Below the pieces are notes generated by a model. It ran no database searches. It was not told where the DNA came from and saw nothing but the letters and a program-made list of their open reading frames with translations. Below are positions 63,012 to 64,000 of a DNA stretch of 64,000 bases, piece by piece. The translations under genes were made by a program, and so were the position numbers. Origin of the DNA: Streptomyces radicis (GTDB lineage Bacteria; Actinomycetota; Actinomycetes; Streptomycetales; Streptomycetaceae); NCBI RefSeq assembly GCF_003626575.1, contig NZ_RBDY01000007.1, positions 1-64,000 of the forward strand. The letters run 5' to 3'. Position 1 is the first letter of the stretch. Every line of letters starts with the position of its first letter.

Positions 63012-63060
63012 CTGGCCCTGTCCGGGGGATCAGGGGCGGAACGGGGGCCGCGGGGAACGT

Positions 63061-63465
63061 TCAGTTCAGCAGGCGCACCGTCAGTCCGCCGCCGGGGCGG
63101 GGCGCGAAGAACGCGGTGCCCCTGACCGCGAGGGACCACGCGACGCGTTCAGCCGCCGACGGCGCGGCGAGGCGCGCGCCATCGGCGAAGCCGACGCGCA
63201 GGACGCCCTCGTCGAGGACGCGCACCCCGGCGACCACGCGGCGCAGCAGCCCGGGCGCCATGCCGAGCTCCACGGCGACCGCCGCCCCCTCCCCCGCGCC
63301 CTCGACCGCGCCCTCGACCAGCTCGGCCCCCGGCGGGCGCAGCTCGATCTCGTGCGACCCGACGCGGAGCCTGATCCGGTCGTCGAGGACCAACTGCCCC
63401 ACGCCGACGCCGTTCAGCGCGGTGATGTGCCAGCCGTTCCCGGTGCGTGCCACGCCGTACGACAC
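63061..63465 (-). CDS. Small beta-rich hypothetical protein
   Basis: A 134-residue soluble protein: WHITALNGVGVGQLVLDDRIRLRVGSHEIEL, then GLLRRVVAGVRVLDEGVLRVGFADGARLAAP. The strand pattern resembles DUF6188-like proteins (LNG...L..R..V...v.ie; dG..L.v), but the match is weak. Its ATG 63465 is 7 bp from the partial propeller gene stop, on the same strand, so they may be co-transcribed. Function is unknown. Confidence 0.55.
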   Translation of the reverse strand: MSYGVARTGNGWHITALNGVGVGQLVLDDRIRLRVGSHEIELRPPGAELVEGAVEGAGEGAAVAVELGMAPGLLRRVVAGVRVLDEGVLRVGFADGARLAAPSAAERVAWSLAVRGTAFFAPRPGGGLTVRLLN

Positions 63466-63472
63466 GGCGCGT

Positions 63473-64000
63473 TCAGCCGCCCTTCGCGCCGCGCAGCAGG
63501 CGGCGGACGCCGAGGACGATCAGGGCGCCGACGACCAGGGTGGTCGCGAGGCCCGCCGAGATGGTCACGTCGTCGTCCCCTTCGTCCTCGGCGGCGTCCC
63601 CGCCGTTCCCCTCCGAGGGGTCGCCCGCGGCGTCCACCTCCTCGTTCTCGCCGTCCTCGTCGGGCGCCGCGCTCTCCGGCAGCAGCTCGCCGCGCAGCTC
63701 CACCGGGTCGACCGAGCTGGCCGCGCCCTCGGCGCCGAACATGAGCGTCGCCCCATCCGGCGTGAACGTCACCGACTCGCCCTGGAGTTGACCGCCCGGC
63801 GGGATCACGCGGCGGGACAGCGGCTCGGGCAGGCCCGTCTCCGCGTCCCAGCGGTACATCCGCGCCGAGAGGTAGCCGCGCAGCAGCAGCCGCGTGCCGT
63901 CGGGCGAGAACGCCCCGTCCGTGACCCACTGGTCGATGTCGGCGACGCGCTCGAAGACGTTCGCCCCGGCGTCCGTGAGGGCCGCGGGACCCGCGTAGAG
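63473..64000 (-). CDS. Membrane-anchored beta-propeller protein, C-terminal part
   Basis: The reading frame enters from the right edge (the 5' part lies outside the window). WVTDGAFSPDGTRLLLRGYLSARMYRWDAETG and VTFTPDGATLMFGAEG are propeller blades of WD40/PD40 type. An acidic linker (EDGENEEVDAAGDPSEGN...) and one membrane helix (ATTLVVGALIVLGVRRLLRG) follow, so the propeller is outside the cell with a short basic tail inside. Function is unknown. Confidence 0.65.
   Translation of the reverse strand, partial: LYAGPAALTDAGANVFERVADIDQWVTDGAFSPDGTRLLLRGYLSARMYRWDAETGLPEPLSRRVIPPGGQLQGESVTFTPDGATLMFGAEGAASSVDPVELRGELLPESAAPDEDGENEEVDAAGDPSEGNGGDAAEDEGDDDVTISAGLATTLVVGALIVLGVRRLLRGAKGG

Overview
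The window is about 72% GC, densely coded on both strands, and is from a streptomycete or close relative. The marker genes are the antibiotic regulators afsR, afsS and afsK, the F420 gene fbiC, an iron regulator of the DmdR/DtxR type, a conservon (cvn) operon with two P450s, and a DasR-type (dre) operator. From memory, the order serC, pdxH, citrate synthase, SIS protein/dmdR1, purU, STAS/sigma/anti-sigma, afsK, afsS, afsR, fbiC follows the Streptomyces coelicolor SCO4366-SCO4429 core segment in reverse. This was not checked against a database.

Layout. 0-4.3 kb: the end of an IS5-type transposase, a GNAT acetyltransferase, a short-chain dehydrogenase under a MerR-type promoter, an SMP-30 lactonase, and a TM2/DUF2752 membrane pair. 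4.4-9.6 kb: a sugar ABC operon (binding protein, two permeases, APH-type kinase) divergent from a DeoR-LacI hybrid repressor; the binding protein and first permease are both frameshifted. 9.8-15.1 kb: fbiC coupled to an ADP-ribosylglycohydrolase, and a PHP-type phosphoesterase. 15.2-25.7 kb: the afs region (afsR, an afsS-like triple-repeat gene, a new 47-residue exported peptide, hydrolase, membrane nuclease/phosphatase-like protein, small membrane protein, afsK, TetR). 25.7-31 kb: a damaged toxin-antitoxin pair, a flavoprotein monooxygenase, and anti-sigma/anti-anti-sigma/sigma genes. 31-38.7 kb: purU, a conserved hypothetical, a long Pro-rich membrane protein, an XRE-TPR regulator, a primase-polymerase domain protein and an ABC exporter. 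38.7-39.9 kb is non-coding and full of repeats. 40-47.5 kb: lipoprotein, hydrolase, dmdR-type repressor, SIS protein under a dre site, PAS protein, a structured RNA with a 12-codon ORF, pdxH and citrate synthase. 47.5-53.3 kb: glucarate-type catabolism (symporter, dehydratase, FAD/Fe-S oxidoreductase). 53.5-60.2 kb: the cvnABCD-CYP157-CYP154 operon and serC. 60.3-64 kb: a drug-type ABC exporter with a divergent TetR, a small hypothetical protein and a partial membrane-anchored beta-propeller.

How it fits together. The AfsK kinase, AfsR transcription factor and AfsS effector form the known cascade that raises secondary metabolism. Here the AfsS-like repeats have a DNHVY core, and the next gene encodes a short exported peptide ending in a related DTHVY motif, so a signalling role outside the cell is worth testing. 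The dmdR/SIS intergenic region links iron repression to the N-acetylglucosamine sensor DasR. Many genes have a TAnnnT-like hexamer 6-8 nt before the start codon, which points to frequent leaderless transcription.
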